Assembly: GCF_007830235.1 (NCBI RefSeq)
Contig: NZ_VLKI01000012.1
Coordinates: 54,997 to 118,996 of the forward strand
Length of the DNA stretch: 64,000 bases
Source of the DNA: Cytobacillus oceanisediminis
Lineage (GTDB): Bacteria > Bacillota > Bacilli > Bacillales > Cytobacillaceae
Reading direction: 5' to 3'
Shown one piece after another: positions 16,618 to 26,360 of this stretch. Made by a program: the position numbers and the translations under genes. Under the pieces are notes generated by a model. The model was given only the letters and a program-made list of their open reading frames with translations, did no database searches and was not told the DNA's origin. Position 1 is the stretch's first letter, and each line of letters begins with the position of its first letter.

Positions 16618-16745
16618 TAAGCGCCTTGTTCACCCCCGGCAAGCATAAGACGAGCCCTTTCAGAAGGTGTTCTTCCCTTCTGAAAGGGATTGGCTTATGA
16701 CCTCGAGGGGTGTAGGCGCTCCACCTAAAAGCAAACGCTTTTAGT
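16618..16745. repeat. Long-stem intergenic hairpin repeat
   Basis: A composite foldback: GCGCCT pairs with AGGCGC, CACCCC with GGGGTG, and GCATAAG through CCCTTTCAGAAGG pairs with CCTTCTGAAAGGG through CTTATG. A second small stem, CTAAAAGC/GCTTTTAG, follows. This type of foldback is familiar to me from intergenic regions of many Bacillus relatives; only one copy lies in this window. The adjoining stretch to 17043 holds no gene. Confidence 0.7.
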
Positions 16746-16992
16746 CGTGCAATGATTATGCTGTCAATGTTCTCCTTGTGGAGCTGGACAATACCAGACC
16801 CCAACTTATTCATTTTTATTAAAAAAACGCAGAATGCGCCAATTTTCACTCTTTATCCTTATATTGTAACAAAAATTTTTCTGCAAAAAATTTCATTTCC
16901 CTATCATTTTTGATACATTGTTGTATTTCTGTGTAACATTTTTAATAGTCAAAAAGATATCTTCTTATTTAAATACCACCCAATAAAAAATA

Positions 16993-17034
16993 AAAACTGG
17001 CTGACAGAAATATATATTCCTGACTGCCAGTTTT
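16993..17034 (-). terminator. Terminator of MFS gene at 17044
   Basis: AAAACTGGC and GCCAGTTTT close a hairpin containing an inner CAG/CTG stem. The minus-strand continuation is U-rich. Confidence 0.8.
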
Positions 17035-17043
17035 CATTCTTTT

Positions 17044-18240
17044 TTATGATACTTGCTGTGCCCGGATGGCTGCCCGCCTTCTGCCATGCAAAATGGTAAC
17101 AATCATGCCAATAATCAGGAAAACACTTGAGATTTGAAAAAGCGCTGCTGTCTCCACAAACTGTGCCAGCACGCCAAACACAAGCCCGCTCAATCCGATC
17201 CCAAGGTCAATCGATGAAAAGAACATCCCATTCGCTACCCCGCGGCGGTTAGACGGCGTCATGGAAAGTGTCCATGACTGAAGAGTTGGTATAAGTGAAC
17301 CAAAGCCGACCCCAAACAGGATTCCGCTTATGATGATAAACAAATTCGAATGGGCAAACGAAAGCACCCACATGCCGATGAAAGTCAGGAACGTACAAAG
17401 AAGCACGAGCCCTTTAGCTCCCCGCTGATCAAACCACTTACCGGCAACTGGCCGCGACAGCGAAGCCATTATCGCGTTGAATAAGTAAAATAGAAAAATC
17501 TGATCAATGTCCCGTTCTTCTCCAAAAATCACAATGAATGTCACAATCGATCCATATCCGAACGTCACAATGATTGTAATGAAAGCAGGAAACCAGCTTG
17601 ATTTTTCCACTAAAGATCCCAAGTAAGAGAATTTGAGATCCTCTTTGCGCGTCCTCTGCACAGCTTCAGGCGTGTGGTAATGGACGATTGCCAGAAGCAC
17701 AATCGCGATTACGCCGAGAACACTCGAGATATAAATAAGATTCGTAAACGAAGTAACCTGGTACAAATAAATCCCAAGGCTTGGCGCAATAATCATCCCG
17801 ATTGTAACAGATAGGCCATAATAGCCCATCCCCTCGCCAAGGCGGGAATTCGGCACCACATCTACTGCTGCTGTTCCATTAACCGTTGTCGACCAGCCCC
17901 ATGCCAGCCCGTGAATGAACCGGAACATCAGGAAAATGACCACAACACTTGATAGCGGGTAAACAATCGTAATTGCCAGAAGCGCAACTGCACCGATAAG
18001 CACAAGCGGCTTCCTCGCTTTATACTCCAGCATGAATCCGATAAACGGCCGGCTCAAAACTGCACCGATCGAGAACAGTGCCGTCACCAGCCCAATCTCA
18101 AGGCCGGAAGCCCCGATCGACTTAATATATGGAGGCAAAGTCGGAATCAGCATCTGAAACGACATGAACACAAACAAATTCCCGACCATCAGCATAATAA
18201 AAGACTTCGTCCACAAAGTCTCCTTCACTGCTTTATTCAA
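17044..18240 (-). CDS. MFS transporter
   Basis: A 398-residue major facilitator with 12 predicted helices. The first half begins LMVGNLFVFMSFQMLIPTLP and the loop 2-3 block reads RPFIGFMLEYKARKPL, a variant of the MFS signature. It resembles the YfcJ/YhhS-like group of uncharacterised exporters. The start is TTG 18240 behind AAGAAGGGATATCAT. It is single, with its own terminator, and its promoter region faces a phased repeat array at 18371-18465. The substrate is unknown. It is clearly distinct from the Bmr-like exporter at 9139-10329. Confidence 0.82.
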   Translation of the reverse strand: MNKAVKETLWTKSFIMLMVGNLFVFMSFQMLIPTLPPYIKSIGASGLEIGLVTALFSIGAVLSRPFIGFMLEYKARKPLVLIGAVALLAITIVYPLSSVVVIFLMFRFIHGLAWGWSTTVNGTAAVDVVPNSRLGEGMGYYGLSVTIGMIIAPSLGIYLYQVTSFTNLIYISSVLGVIAIVLLAIVHYHTPEAVQRTRKEDLKFSYLGSLVEKSSWFPAFITIIVTFGYGSIVTFIVIFGEERDIDQIFLFYLFNAIMASLSRPVAGKWFDQRGAKGLVLLCTFLTFIGMWVLSFAHSNLFIIISGILFGVGFGSLIPTLQSWTLSMTPSNRRGVANGMFFSSIDLGIGLSGLVFGVLAQFVETAALFQISSVFLIIGMIVTILHGRRRAAIRAQQVS

Positions 18241-18370
18241 ATGATATCCCTTCTTTCCTTATACGTAAAAAATCTTCCTGAAGAAGATTTTTAGCAGATT
18301 AATATTTCGCATCACTAAATGCTAACACACCAGGCATGAAAAAGGAACGGGAATTTGCCGCAGTGGCTGA

Positions 18371-18465
18371 TTCGTTGATATATTTAATTTTTCGTTGATA
18401 TATCGAAAAATTCGTTGATATATTGGCAGTTTTCGTTGATATATTCTTATTTTCGTTGATAAATT
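18371..18465 (+). repeat. 20-bp-phased array, word TTCGTTGATA
   Basis: Five units begin at 18371, 18391, 18411, 18432 and 18452, giving steps of 20, 20, 21 and 20 bp. Each reads TTCGTTGATA followed by TAT or AAT and a variable AT-rich spacer. The same word recurs at 27710-27822 and, inverted, at 43166-43277. Confidence 0.9.
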
Positions 18466-18798
18466 GTTCACATGCCTTTTATTAGGAGGCTAAGCATCAG
18501 GTACTCCACATAAGGCAACAGAATCTGCTGGTTTTTGCCTATTTTTGTTCATTTTTACTTCATTTACTTCCCTAGGCTTGGCGACCGGCTTTCTATTCGC
18601 ACGTATCTTTCTCGGAGCCTGAAGAGGATGTATTTTACTCTCAAAAAAACTAGACAAGGAAAGACCAGATGCCGGAAAAAACCTTATACCTGCTTATTGT
18701 CGCGCTGGCGAAAATGTAAGCAGTCCTATCAAAACTGCCACCATTCCCCTCGCCATCTCCCTGGACCTCACCGTCTAACTCCGCTTCCGCCAAAAGAA

Positions 18799-18822
18799 AA
18801 AGGGAGCTAAGTTCGCCCCCTT
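18799..18822 (-). terminator. Terminator of esterase gene
   Basis: AAGGGGGC and GCTCCCTT pair after the esterase stop, followed on the minus strand by TTTTTCTTTT. Confidence 0.75.
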
Positions 18823-18827
18823 CACCC

Positions 18828-19592
18828 TTATCCCTGAAAACTGCTTGTTTCCAGTGATCTCTGCAAAAATTGCAGTGTTCTTTGTATAATAAGCTCCTGA
18901 TCATTATCAAGCGTTGCCACATGATAGCTGTTCTCCATTGTTACCAGCTCTTTGGCACCTGACTTTATGCTGTTATAAATGTCCTGTGAATTGGATGGAG
19001 GTACAACATGGTCCTCTTTTGAAACAAAAATGAGCGCCGGACAATTAATTTTGCCTAGATCTGCTTTTACCATACTCATTAGTACGGTGATTTCCCCAAG
19101 CGATTTCACCGGCGTTTTTTCATAAGCCAGTTCCTTTACTTCAGGATTTTTAATATCAGAGCCAATGGCATCAAGGAATCTGACGTCCTCTAAATTCGCA
19201 GCTGCAGCCATATCCGGAATCTCGATTGCCGCATTGATCGGGATGATCCCCTTAATCTCAGGATACTTCTCCGCCATATATAAGGTCAGCGTTCCGCCCA
19301 TGGACAAGCCTGTTACAAAAATCGTGCTGCAGCGTTCCTTCAGCCTCTGGTAGCCTTCTTCAACAGAATTAATCCAGTCCTGGTAAGTGGTCGTTTCCAT
19401 TTCTTCATGATGGGTGCCATGCCCCTTCAGCCTTGGCCCGCAAACCGTATACCCTTCCTTTGCATAAGCCTCGCCAAGTGGCCGCATGCTCTGGGTTGAA
19501 CCGGTAAAGCCATGGGATACCAAAATCCCGATTTCGTTCCCTTCAAAATAAAAAGGCTCTGCCCCTTCTAAAACAGGATACTTTTCTGCCAT
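18828..19592 (-). CDS. Alpha/beta hydrolase, Est30-like carboxylesterase
   Basis: A 254-residue serine hydrolase similar to the Geobacillus Est30 carboxylesterase and monoacylglycerol lipases. The oxyanion block is LVSHGFTGS near residue 25, the nucleophile elbow is GLSMGG, and the acid and base lie in SKEDHVVPP and ENSYHVATLD. The start is ATG 19592 because GGAGGTAGGAGC lies directly upstream; a longer frame from 19610 would overlap that ribosome site. No signal peptide is present, so it is cytosolic. It stands alone and diverges from glnS. Confidence 0.88.
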   Translation of the reverse strand: MAEKYPVLEGAEPFYFEGNEIGILVSHGFTGSTQSMRPLGEAYAKEGYTVCGPRLKGHGTHHEEMETTTYQDWINSVEEGYQRLKERCSTIFVTGLSMGGTLTLYMAEKYPEIKGIIPINAAIEIPDMAAAANLEDVRFLDAIGSDIKNPEVKELAYEKTPVKSLGEITVLMSMVKADLGKINCPALIFVSKEDHVVPPSNSQDIYNSIKSGAKELVTMENSYHVATLDNDQELIIQRTLQFLQRSLETSSFQG

Positions 19593-19740
19593 GCTCCTAC
19601 CTCCATCCAATAAAGTTATTTCCTATTAATAAGTATTCTTTTCCACGCAAGCATACCCTGCTTTTTTGAAAGAATTTAACATTATCGTAAAACTTCCAGC
19701 CCCGCTAGCAGAAAAACTTTTTTTCCGGCATCGTCTTGTT

Positions 19741-19964
19741 TATAATAGATAGAATGAATAAGGCATTGGACAGTTTGGGCTCAAAACTCCTTTATTTGGG
19801 AATAACTGTCTCTAAAAGAGGATACAGATTAAAAGTTTGCAGCGTTTTCCGTGCAAACATAAACTCCCAGCCGAAAACCGCACTAAGGGAAGTTTCACTT
19901 TATTTTCCTTCCCAATATTATTAAAATAAGTACTAACTACATAAACAGAAAGGCTGATACCGGT
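19741..19964 (+). promoter_or_regulatory. glnS promoter -10 and long leader
   Basis: TATAAT at 19741-19746 is a good -10, but no good -35 is visible at 16-18 bp. It would leave a leader of about 210 nt. The leader contains two hairpins: GTTTGCA/TGCAAAC near 19835-19857 and GGGAAG/CTTCCC near 19888-19913. I searched for the T-box sequence (GGGTGGNACC) and did not find it. Confidence 0.4.
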
Positions 19965-21656
<1,692 letters not shown>

Positions 21657-21660
21657 TAAG

Positions 21661-21694
21661 AAAAGCTTGAGGAGATGTTTCCTCAAGCTTTTTT
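21661..21694. terminator. Terminator of glnS
   Basis: AAAGCTTGAGGA and TCCTCAAGCTTTTTT form a 12-bp stem with a U run directly after the glnS stop. The stop codon of a decayed minus-strand gene lies inside it. Confidence 0.9.
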
Positions 21695-21897
21695 GCTTAT
21701 AAAAGCAGCTTCATCCTCTGAAACGGAAACATTGATTGCATACCACACCATGCCTGTATCCTGATCAATGACCGGACAACCGTTACTATTTCTTTCGTAT
21801 GCGCAATCGGCCTTATCCCATTTTTAAGAACTGAAATTCGAATTTCCGATTTAGGGTCCAACGAATCCAAAACCTGCTTAAGCGCCTAAACTTTCAT
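21683..21897 (-). pseudogene. Decayed small gene (stop plus frameshift)
   Basis: A minus-strand ATG at 21897 follows GGAAAGAGA but meets TAG at its fourth codon. Downstream the same frame reads ALKQVLDSLDPKSEIRISVL and then KNG. From there the sense continues one frame over as DKADCAYERNSNGCPVIDQD, then TGMVWYAINVSVSEDE, ending SKKA and TGA at 21683. The parts join into a plausible protein of about 70 residues, so at least one nonsense change and one frameshift have accumulated. I do not recognise the family. Confidence 0.5.
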
Positions 21898-21914
21898 TCT
21901 CTTTCCTTTTCCAT

Positions 21915-22199
21915 TTATTTTTTATAAAAATGATGGGATGATAGCCAGCCTTTTATATGCTGATACTGAAAATATGCAGTTCCTTCCAGTTCAATTTTGG
22001 GTGCACCCGGATACTTTGCAAGCAGCTCAACTGTTTCTTCCCGGCTTAATCCTAAATGGTAATACAGTTCCGTTTCTTTAATCAGCACAGGGTAGTCCGA
22101 TACACTGGCTTTTGGATTTTTGAAATTTTTCAATCCATCTCCTATAAAATAGCCTAAAGCGGCAAGCCCCACGCCGATCCAAAATAAGTTTATATCCAT
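21915..22199 (-). CDS. Membrane-anchored small protein, HTH-like tail
   Basis: A 94-residue protein not assigned to a known family. The N-terminus is one hydrophobic helix (LFWIGVGLAALGYFIGDGL). The rest is soluble, and a segment LGLSREETVELLAKYPGAPK followed by YFQYQHIKGWL has the rhythm of an excisionase or MerR-like winged helix. The start is ATG 22199 behind GGGGAATGGGG. A membrane-tethered DNA-binding role is only a possibility. No partner gene is evident. Confidence 0.65.
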   Translation of the reverse strand: MDINLFWIGVGLAALGYFIGDGLKNFKNPKASVSDYPVLIKETELYYHLGLSREETVELLAKYPGAPKIELEGTAYFQYQHIKGWLSSHHFYKK

Positions 22200-22335
22200 T
22201 TTACCCCATTCCCCCTCCCTTCTTTATACGATTTATACCGCTTTTGGTTTCAGACTTTTTTCCGCTAAACTACCTTCCCGCTTAAAAATATGGTAATGTT
22301 TTAAAGTAAGCATTTACATAAGGAGGAATTACATA

Positions 22336-22686
22336 ATGTCAAACCAGAATGATCCAAATACATTACCGCCAAAAACATGTTCAGTCGACCGTATGGTTAC
22401 TGTTAAAGAGGATGTTGAGAAAGTATTAGCAGGAAAGAAAACAGCTACACGCCGCAACGGCAGATATGCCGATGTCGGGGAAATCATGACGCTTGAAGGT
22501 CAGGACTTTGTCGTTGAAAACGTATATTCCCAGTCACTTGGAGAATTAACGGACGAACACGCCCGCCAGGAAGGCTTTGAAAGCTTGGAGGACTATAAAC
22601 AATCCATCCTTTCTATGCACCCGGGAATGCCCTGGCTGCCGCAAATGCGTGTATGGGTTCATGAATTCAGCCCTGTGAAGAAGTAA
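22336..22686 (+). CDS. ASCH-domain protein
   Basis: A 116-residue cytosolic protein of the ASCH superfamily, small beta-barrel proteins predicted to bind RNA or modified nucleosides. The diagnostic GKKTATRRNGRYADVGE sits near residues 36-52, followed by YSQSLGELTDEHARQEGF. The ribosome site AAGGAGG lies eight bases upstream of ATG 22336. It is followed after nine bp by a DUF2269 membrane protein gene, probably in the same transcript, though the two have no known functional link. Confidence 0.8.
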   Translation: MSNQNDPNTLPPKTCSVDRMVTVKEDVEKVLAGKKTATRRNGRYADVGEIMTLEGQDFVVENVYSQSLGELTDEHARQEGFESLEDYKQSILSMHPGMPWLPQMRVWVHEFSPVKK

Positions 22687-22695
22687 TCTTCCAGG

Positions 22696-23136
22696 ATGGA
22701 AATTCTGTACCGAGTGCAGCTATATATCCATGTCAGCAGTGCCATTCTATCTGTTGGACCGTTCTTCGTCCTGATTCCGATCGTCAATAAACTGGAATCA
22801 GCACAGCCCGGAGTCCAGCAGGCATATATAGGCATCTTCAGGACATCCGTACGCCTCGTCAAGCATGCAGGACATGTGCTTGTCGGCTCGGGTGTCCTTC
22901 TTATCGTAAACAGCCACTGGGCATGGACGACATCCTGGATCGTCGCAACCCTGATGGTAATGGGGGGATCTGTCTTTTTTCTCGCACGGGCCTTTACGCC
23001 TGTCCTGAAAAAATTTGATGACCCCGGAGCAGACCAGCAATTTCTAGTGAAAAAACTCACCCGCTCTGTCTGGATCTACCTATTCCTATTAATGCTCATG
23101 CTTTGGTTCATGGTGGCCAAGCCTGTGCTTTGGTAG
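22696..23136 (+). CDS. DUF2269-like integral membrane protein
   Basis: A 146-residue membrane protein with four hydrophobic segments (near residues 9-29, 58-76, 81-98 and 124-143) and an early VQLYIHVSSAILSVGP block. This resembles the DUF2269 family of predicted integral membrane proteins, whose function is unknown. It begins nine bp after the ASCH gene and is followed by a strong terminator, so the two form a two-gene unit. Confidence 0.65.
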   Translation: MEILYRVQLYIHVSSAILSVGPFFVLIPIVNKLESAQPGVQQAYIGIFRTSVRLVKHAGHVLVGSGVLLIVNSHWAWTTSWIVATLMVMGGSVFFLARAFTPVLKKFDDPGADQQFLVKKLTRSVWIYLFLLMLMLWFMVAKPVLW

Positions 23137-23146
23137 GAGATCTATG

Positions 23147-23179
23147 AAACAAGCGCAGAATGATTGCGCTTGTTTTTTT
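23147..23179 (+). terminator. Terminator of ASCH-DUF2269 unit
   Basis: AACAAGCGCA and TGCGCTTGTT pair and are followed by seven Ts. Confidence 0.9.
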
Positions 23180-23352
23180 GTTTAGTTTAGAATTTAGCAG
23201 ATGGGCAGTGCACAGTATATTGTTAGAATCTGCTGACGTACGTATGTTTTTTAAAAGAAATTCTTCCTGCCGCTGGGTTGCTTGCAAAATCCGGCAGCCT
23301 GCAACCGGCCAGGACACCTGCAAATTCCACAGCCGAGGGGATGCCAGTATAG

Positions 23353-23430
23353 TTTCACGGATATATTCTTGATTTCGCGGTTATATCGAAACTTTCGCGG
23401 ATAAAATGGATTTTTCGCGGTTAAATGTTT
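23353..23430 (+). repeat. 20-bp-phased array, word TTTCGCGGWTATA
   Basis: Units begin at 23353 (TTTCACGG), 23373, 23393 and 23413, each exactly 20 bp apart. The core TTTCGCGG is followed by ATATAT, TTATAT, ATAAAA and TTAAAT. The word resembles TTTCGTTGATATA of the arrays at 18371 and 27710, with TT replaced by CG. It lies in a convergent gap. Confidence 0.85.
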
Positions 23431-23511
23431 TTCCAAGCCGAAAATTGGTTTTTGGCAGCCCTTAAAAACAGTAAACCATAGCAATAAGATCCCTGAAATA
23501 ATTAATTCTTT

Positions 23512-23693
23512 GGCTCTGTTAAATTTGCCTGTTGATTTCCGCTGCAGGCACTCCCTTTCCGCGGGCGGTCCGGGAGCCTCCTCGTCGCTTTGCTCCTGCG
23601 GGGTCTCCCTTTGATCCGCACTCCCGCAGGAGTCTCGTGCCTTCCGCTCCAATCAACAGGGTGCAAAAAACAACAATAAGCTTTAACCGAGCC
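23512..23693. mobile_element. Structured MITE-like repeat, copy 2
   Basis: Terminal inverted repeats GGCTCTGTTAAA and TTTAACCGAGCC match at 11 of 12 positions. Inside these, CTGTTGATT pairs with AATCAACAG, and between them lie GCGGGCGGTCCGGGAGCCTC and CTCCCGCAGGAGTCTCG. There is no transposase. Its right end overlaps the last codons and the stop of the GDPD gene. Gap sequence outside this element and the phased array holds nothing else. Confidence 0.85.
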
Positions 23694-24420
23694 AATTCTT
23701 CAAAAATCTCCCCGGAAAATCGGTCATAATTACTTCCACTCCGGCTTTAGTCAAAAAATCACTTCGCGTTTCATCATTTACGGTATAAACCCGCAATGGA
23801 AAGCCGGCTTCCTTTGCTTCTCTGCCCAATTCAGACAGAGCAAAGGCTTCTTCACAATGAATGCTGTTCACTCCGATTCTTTTCGCAACCACCAGGGTAT
23901 CTTCCGGCACACCGGTAATCAGGTAGCCAGTTTGCAAGGTTGGATGCAGCTTGCGAACTCTTCTCATGCTCTCCTCATTAAAAGATGATAGAATCACCCT
24001 TTCCTCCATTCCATAGCGCTGGACCAGTTCAATAACTTTTTCCTCCAGCCCCGGATATTCAATCAGGTCATTTTTCAATTCAACATTGATCAGCAATTCA
24101 TTACCATCCCTGACAGCCCATTGAAAAACCGTATCAAGTTCCGGGATGGTTTCACCGGCGTTAGCAGCAGCGAACCAGCCCCCTGCATCAAGCTGCACAA
24201 TTTCAGCATAGGTCATGTCCTTTATATAGCCTGAGCCATTTGTGGTCCGATCCACCGTTTCATCATGAATGACAACCAGCTTCCCGTCCTTTGCCATCTG
24301 CACATCCAGTTCAATGCCGGCAGCTCCGGCTTCCAATGCAGCCTGGAAAGCCGCCATCGTATTTTCAGGATAATGTCCGCTCATACCCCGATGGGCAAAA
24401 ATCTTTACTTCCTTTTTCAA
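23683..24420 (-). CDS. Glycerophosphodiester phosphodiesterase
   Basis: A 245-residue GDPD enzyme cleaving glycerophosphodiesters to glycerol-3-phosphate and an alcohol. Catalytic blocks are FAHRGMSGHYPENT at the N-terminus and ELDVQMAKDGKLVVIHDE near residues 39-56. There is no signal peptide, so it is the cytosolic, UgpQ-like form. The start is TTG 24420, seven bases after GGAGG. The C-terminal residues NWLG and the TAA stop are encoded by the terminal inverted repeat of the adjoining repeat element, so the original tail may have been replaced. Confidence 0.88.
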   Translation of the reverse strand: MKKEVKIFAHRGMSGHYPENTMAAFQAALEAGAAGIELDVQMAKDGKLVVIHDETVDRTTNGSGYIKDMTYAEIVQLDAGGWFAAANAGETIPELDTVFQWAVRDGNELLINVELKNDLIEYPGLEEKVIELVQRYGMEERVILSSFNEESMRRVRKLHPTLQTGYLITGVPEDTLVVAKRIGVNSIHCEEAFALSELGREAKEAGFPLRVYTVNDETRSDFLTKAGVEVIMTDFPGRFLKNWLG

Positions 24421-24518
24421 TTCAGTTCCTCCTCTTTCATAACCGCCTTTCTATTTCTAGTATTATTCTATGTCTCCATCACAAATCCATTTTTTCAGCC
24501 GGCATAAAGCCCCGTAAG

Positions 24519-24547
24519 TTTCACTTCGCCGCCAATTCCCTTATAAT
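24519..24547 (+). promoter_or_regulatory. Possible promoter of TerD-fusion gene
   Basis: TTTCAC, a 17-bp spacer and TATAAT end 84 bp before the GTG start. The -10 is consensus and the -35 is moderate. Confidence 0.5.
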
Positions 24548-24631
24548 GAAAACTATGAAACTTCTAACTGCTTAAGACGTATAACACTATAACTATACAT
24601 ATTTGCCAATTATCAAGAAGGAGTGAAATCT

Positions 24632-26104
24632 GTGGGAGTTCGATTAAGCAAGGGACAAAAAGTGGATTTAACAAAGATTAATCCCGGTTTGCAGGTTGTT
24701 GTGGCAGGGTTGGGCTGGGATGTCAGCCACAATCAAGCCCAATATGACCTGGATGCTTCAGCATTTTTAACAGATGCGTCCGGAAAAGTCCAAAGTGATA
24801 GTGACTTTGTATTCTATAATAATCCTTCAGGCGGGAATGGATCGATCCTATACAGCAGCGATAACCGGACTGGGGCTGGGGCCGGGGATGATGAACAAAT
24901 CCGGATTGAATTAAATAAGGTGCCGCAGCATATTCACCGTATTGCTTTTACCATTACCATCCATGACGCCCAGTCAAAAGGCCAGAACTTTGGACAAGTA
25001 TCCAATGCTTATGTAAGAATCTTTAATGCTCTTACAAATGAAGAACTGCTGCGCTTCGATCTTGGCCGCGATTTTACCGTTGAAACAGCCATCGTGACGG
25101 CAGAGCTGTACCGCCATAATGGCGAGTGGAAATTCAATGCAATCGCAAGCGGATTCCAGGGCGGGTTAGCTGCTCTTTGTCGTAACTTTGGCGTTTCCGT
25201 TGACGATGAGCCCGCGCCTAGCCCGCAGCCGGCATACAGCCAACACCAATACCAGCAGACGAGCAACTTTGGACAGCCTTCTCAAGGATATAGCTCTCCT
25301 CAGAGCCAGCCAAGTCCATCGTACAGCCAGCCTGCACAGACAGGATTCAATCAGCCTGCCTATAGCCAGCCTTCTTACAATCAAACAGCCTATAATAGCC
25401 CTGCATCTCAGCCATCATCATTCGGCAGCCAAACCGGATTCGGGCAGCCAGTGCAAGCCCAACCCTATTCAGATGGAAACATCGCCTGCACACGGTGCGG
25501 ATCTACTAACATCCGAACGGGACAAAAAGGGTTCGGACTCGGAAAAGCGGCTATCGGCGGGCTTATTCTCGGACCGGTCGGCCTTCTTGGCGGCTTTATT
25601 GGAAAAAACCAGCTTAAACTCACCTGCAATGCCTGCGGAAATTCCTGGTCTCCCAATCAAACAGACTATGTCCAATGGGCCAATGACCAGAAACGAAAAG
25701 CACAGGAATTGTTTACACGCTTCAAGAGCCAGGATGTCATGGATGCCGTTGTCGCCTCATGCGCACTTGTCGGGATGGCTGATGGCAGACTTGATCCTTC
25801 TGAACGTGAAAAAATGATTGAATTTGTTAACAGCAGCCAGGAATTAAAAGTATTTGATACACAAAAAGTCATTCAGCAATTCAATATGTTTGTGCAGCGA
25901 ATTGAAATGGATCCGATTATCGGCCGGGCAGAAGCCTTTAAAGCTGTTGGCCGGGTTAGAAACAAGCCAGAAATTGCCCGCCTTGTAGCCCGCTATTGCA
26001 TCGCGATCGGCTACGCGGATGGCCAATTTGATCAAAATGAAAAACAAGCTGTTACCGAAATCTGCATGGAACTCGGCTTGAATCCACACGAATTCTTATC
26101 TTAA
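24632..26104 (+). CDS. TerD / zinc-ribbon / TerB fusion protein
   Basis: A 490-residue multidomain protein. An N-terminal TerD domain (about 1-185) has the calcium-binding style stretches YDLDASAFLTD and GAGAGDDEQI. A low-complexity linker rich in Q, S, P and Y follows (about 190-283), then a zinc ribbon CTRCG to CNACG whose loop holds a glycine-rich hydrophobic segment (GKAAIGGLILGPVGLLGGF), and a C-terminal TerB-type helical domain (about 363-490) with repeated MADGRLDPSERE and YADGQFDQNEK acidic motifs. GTG 24632 is chosen because AAGGAG lies eight bases upstream; GTG 24623 overlaps that site. Ter proteins act in envelope and chemical stress. Fusing TerD and TerB suggests a self-contained module; the role is unknown. 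Confidence 0.85.
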   Translation: MGVRLSKGQKVDLTKINPGLQVVVAGLGWDVSHNQAQYDLDASAFLTDASGKVQSDSDFVFYNNPSGGNGSILYSSDNRTGAGAGDDEQIRIELNKVPQHIHRIAFTITIHDAQSKGQNFGQVSNAYVRIFNALTNEELLRFDLGRDFTVETAIVTAELYRHNGEWKFNAIASGFQGGLAALCRNFGVSVDDEPAPSPQPAYSQHQYQQTSNFGQPSQGYSSPQSQPSPSYSQPAQTGFNQPAYSQPSYNQTAYNSPASQPSSFGSQTGFGQPVQAQPYSDGNIACTRCGSTNIRTGQKGFGLGKAAIGGLILGPVGLLGGFIGKNQLKLTCNACGNSWSPNQTDYVQWANDQKRKAQELFTRFKSQDVMDAVVASCALVGMADGRLDPSEREKMIEFVNSSQELKVFDTQKVIQQFNMFVQRIEMDPIIGRAEAFKAVGRVRNKPEIARLVARYCIAIGYADGQFDQNEKQAVTEICMELGLNPHEFLS

Positions 26105-26121
26105 TATTTGACCTAATGACA

Positions 26122-26150
26122 GCTCTGCCGGAAATCGGCAGGGCTTTTTT
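26122..26150 (+). terminator. Terminator of TerD-fusion gene
   Basis: CTCTGCCG and CGGCAGGG pair, followed by seven Ts. Confidence 0.85.
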
Positions 26151-26360
26151 TGAAATTATTCCCTCCTCCTCCTAGATATGCCGCATACAAAGTCCTTATG
26201 CGGGTATACTCAAAAAGAAAAAGTGAAAGGTGCCTTTACCAGCCTAAGCCAAAACAGGAATCACACTTCTTCTGTCCTTAAACAGGCTGCTGAAGCTGGA
26301 CAATCCTCTGACTTGAATAAAAACGACCTATACTTAAAGCTATTAAGGGAGGTAATATCC

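Larger units (their letters stand above)
18241..18827. other. Intergenic region with repeat array, no gene
   Basis: The 587-bp gap carries the TTCGTTGATA array at 18371-18465. The remainder (18480-18800) has only a 16-codon ATG frame at 18667 and no supported coding sequence. Confidence 0.6.

Noticed and set aside
16604..16849. Minus-strand ORF over the foldback repeat
   Set aside because: The frame is made of the two arms of the hairpin repeat and has no ribosome site.
19755..19964. T-box leader for glnS
   Set aside because: No GGGTGGNACC sequence and no antiterminator/terminator pair was found in the leader.
23251..23652. Minus-strand ORF across the repeat element, with similar peptides at 29118-29381 and 54845-55093
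   Set aside because: The shared peptide comes from the structured repeat itself; lengths and starts differ and no ribosome site is conserved.
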